Assembly: GCA_023412195.1 (NCBI GenBank) | Contig: JAEYNZ010000049.1 | Coordinates: 1-6,206, forward strand | Source: Bacteroidota bacterium | GTDB lineage: Bacteria > Bacteroidota > Bacteroidia > Bacteroidales > Prolixibacteraceae | Direction: 5' to 3' | DNA: 6,206 nt | Shown: piece by piece, positions 5,775 through 6,206 of the stretch | Layout: each line of letters begins with the position of its first letter | How positions within the stretch are numbered: position 1 is the stretch's first letter | Notes under the pieces: model-generated | Told to the model about the DNA's origin: nothing | Databases searched by the model: none | What the model saw: the letters and a program-made list of their open reading frames with translations, nothing else | Translations under genes and position numbers: made by a program

Positions 5775-5882
5775 ATGGTGAAGATGAATGGGAAAACAAG
5801 CCTGCAGCAGGATGAAGTATCAGTAAAAGAGGTGTTGAGGGAGGCACTTGTTAGAAATGAAATAAACAAACGGATATATTAA
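5775..5882 (+). CDS. 35-codon open frame, small ORF or remnant (fragment B)
   Basis: The ATG at 5775 opens 35 codons ending at TAA 5880-5882. The product has MVKMNGKTSLQQ followed by a charged, helix-like tail (EVSVKEVLREALVRN, then EINKRIY). AGGGG (5767-5771) lies three bases upstream of the ATG, too close for a good ribosome site and unusual in this lineage. The frame is open back to 5748, overlapping fragment A in another phase, so this may be the frameshifted C terminus of the same decayed gene. No family is recognised. Confidence 0.3.
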   Translation: MVKMNGKTSLQQDEVSVKEVLREALVRNEINKRIY

Positions 5883-5907
5883 TCAGAGACACTAAACAAT
5901 AATACTT

Positions 5908-6206
5908 ATGGAACGAATAACATTGTTCAAACTGGAAAATCCGCACATAAAAATCTCGATGGAAATCTTCTTCAATGAGAAAGAACAGCTGATATTTGAT
6001 GGATATGATATAGGTAAATCCGTTGAAGCTTGCTGGGGCGACTCCGATTATGAATATAATTACACTATAGAGCCGGAGGAAGTACGGAAACTTTACCTGT
6101 TATTCGGAATCCCGGATACCGACAAGCTTTCATTGTTGCTTGCAATAAAAAAACGGTTCGAGGGAAACGAAGCCTATTCAAGTTTTGGAAAGTTTATGGA
6201 CGAAAA
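5908..6206 (+). CDS. conserved hypothetical protein, N-terminal 99 residues (cut by window edge)
   Basis: An ATG at 5908 opens a frame that runs without a stop to the window end. The product starts MERITLFKLENPHIKIS, then an IFFNEKEQLIFDGYDIG segment (20-36), a W-GDSDYEYNYTI segment (43-53), PEEVRKLYLLFGI (56-68), and a helix-rich stretch ending at SSFGKFMDE. The balanced composition and alternating strand/helix pattern mark it as a real gene. It resembles short (about 100-130 residues) uncharacterised Bacteroidota proteins containing DGYDIG and GDSDYEY motifs, some of which I would expect in accessory or immunity-gene islands. No function is assigned. There is no signal peptide. The upstream DNA holds decayed fragments, and no promoter was found. 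Confidence 0.75.
   Translation, partial: MERITLFKLENPHIKISMEIFFNEKEQLIFDGYDIGKSVEACWGDSDYEYNYTIEPEEVRKLYLLFGIPDTDKLSLLLAIKKRFEGNEAYSSFGKFMDE

Overview
The window looks like chromosomal DNA of a Bacteroidota member. The sequence is AT-rich, Shine-Dalgarno sites are mostly lacking and starts are preceded by A-rich leaders. The best promoters fit the Bacteroidota pattern (TTG, about 19 nt, TAnnTTTG). The protein set also fits: a small outer-membrane beta-barrel, a lipoprotein cyclophilin, and a DUF2975/HTH pair. The genus cannot be told from the sequence alone.

Layout. Positions 1-104 may hold the tail of a gene running in from the left, with a small hairpin at its end. A gene at 221-1216 encodes an exported, short M29-type (aminopeptidase T-like) metallopeptidase. 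It converges on a minus-strand beta-barrel gene (1382-1936), with a terminator hairpin between them. A 474-bp gap (1937-2410) carries the barrel gene's promoter and an isolated perfect 16-bp palindrome. Next come a BcbE-like sugar nucleotidyltransferase (2411-3187) and a lipoprotein cyclophilin (start best placed at 3293). A stretch at 3938-4121 reads as a decayed gene end. A GyrI-like domain protein follows (4135-4785). A two-gene operon then encodes a four-helix DUF2975 membrane protein (4921-5400) and a Cro/C1-type HTH regulator (5404-5622). The right end has about 285 bp of apparently degenerate coding scraps, then a conserved hypothetical gene starting at 5908 and cut by the window edge.

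How the genes work together. Most are single-gene units with no shared pathway visible. The exception is the DUF2975-HTH operon, the clearest regulatory unit here. A perfect inverted repeat with two 12-bp arms overlaps its -7 element and probable transcription start, which suggests autorepression by its own HTH protein. No CRISPR array, insertion sequence, tRNA or rRNA was recognised. Nothing here amounts to a clear new multi-gene system. The items most worth a second look are the operator architecture at 4846-4916, the orphan palindrome at 2151-2166, the exported M29 enzyme and the two decayed stretches.
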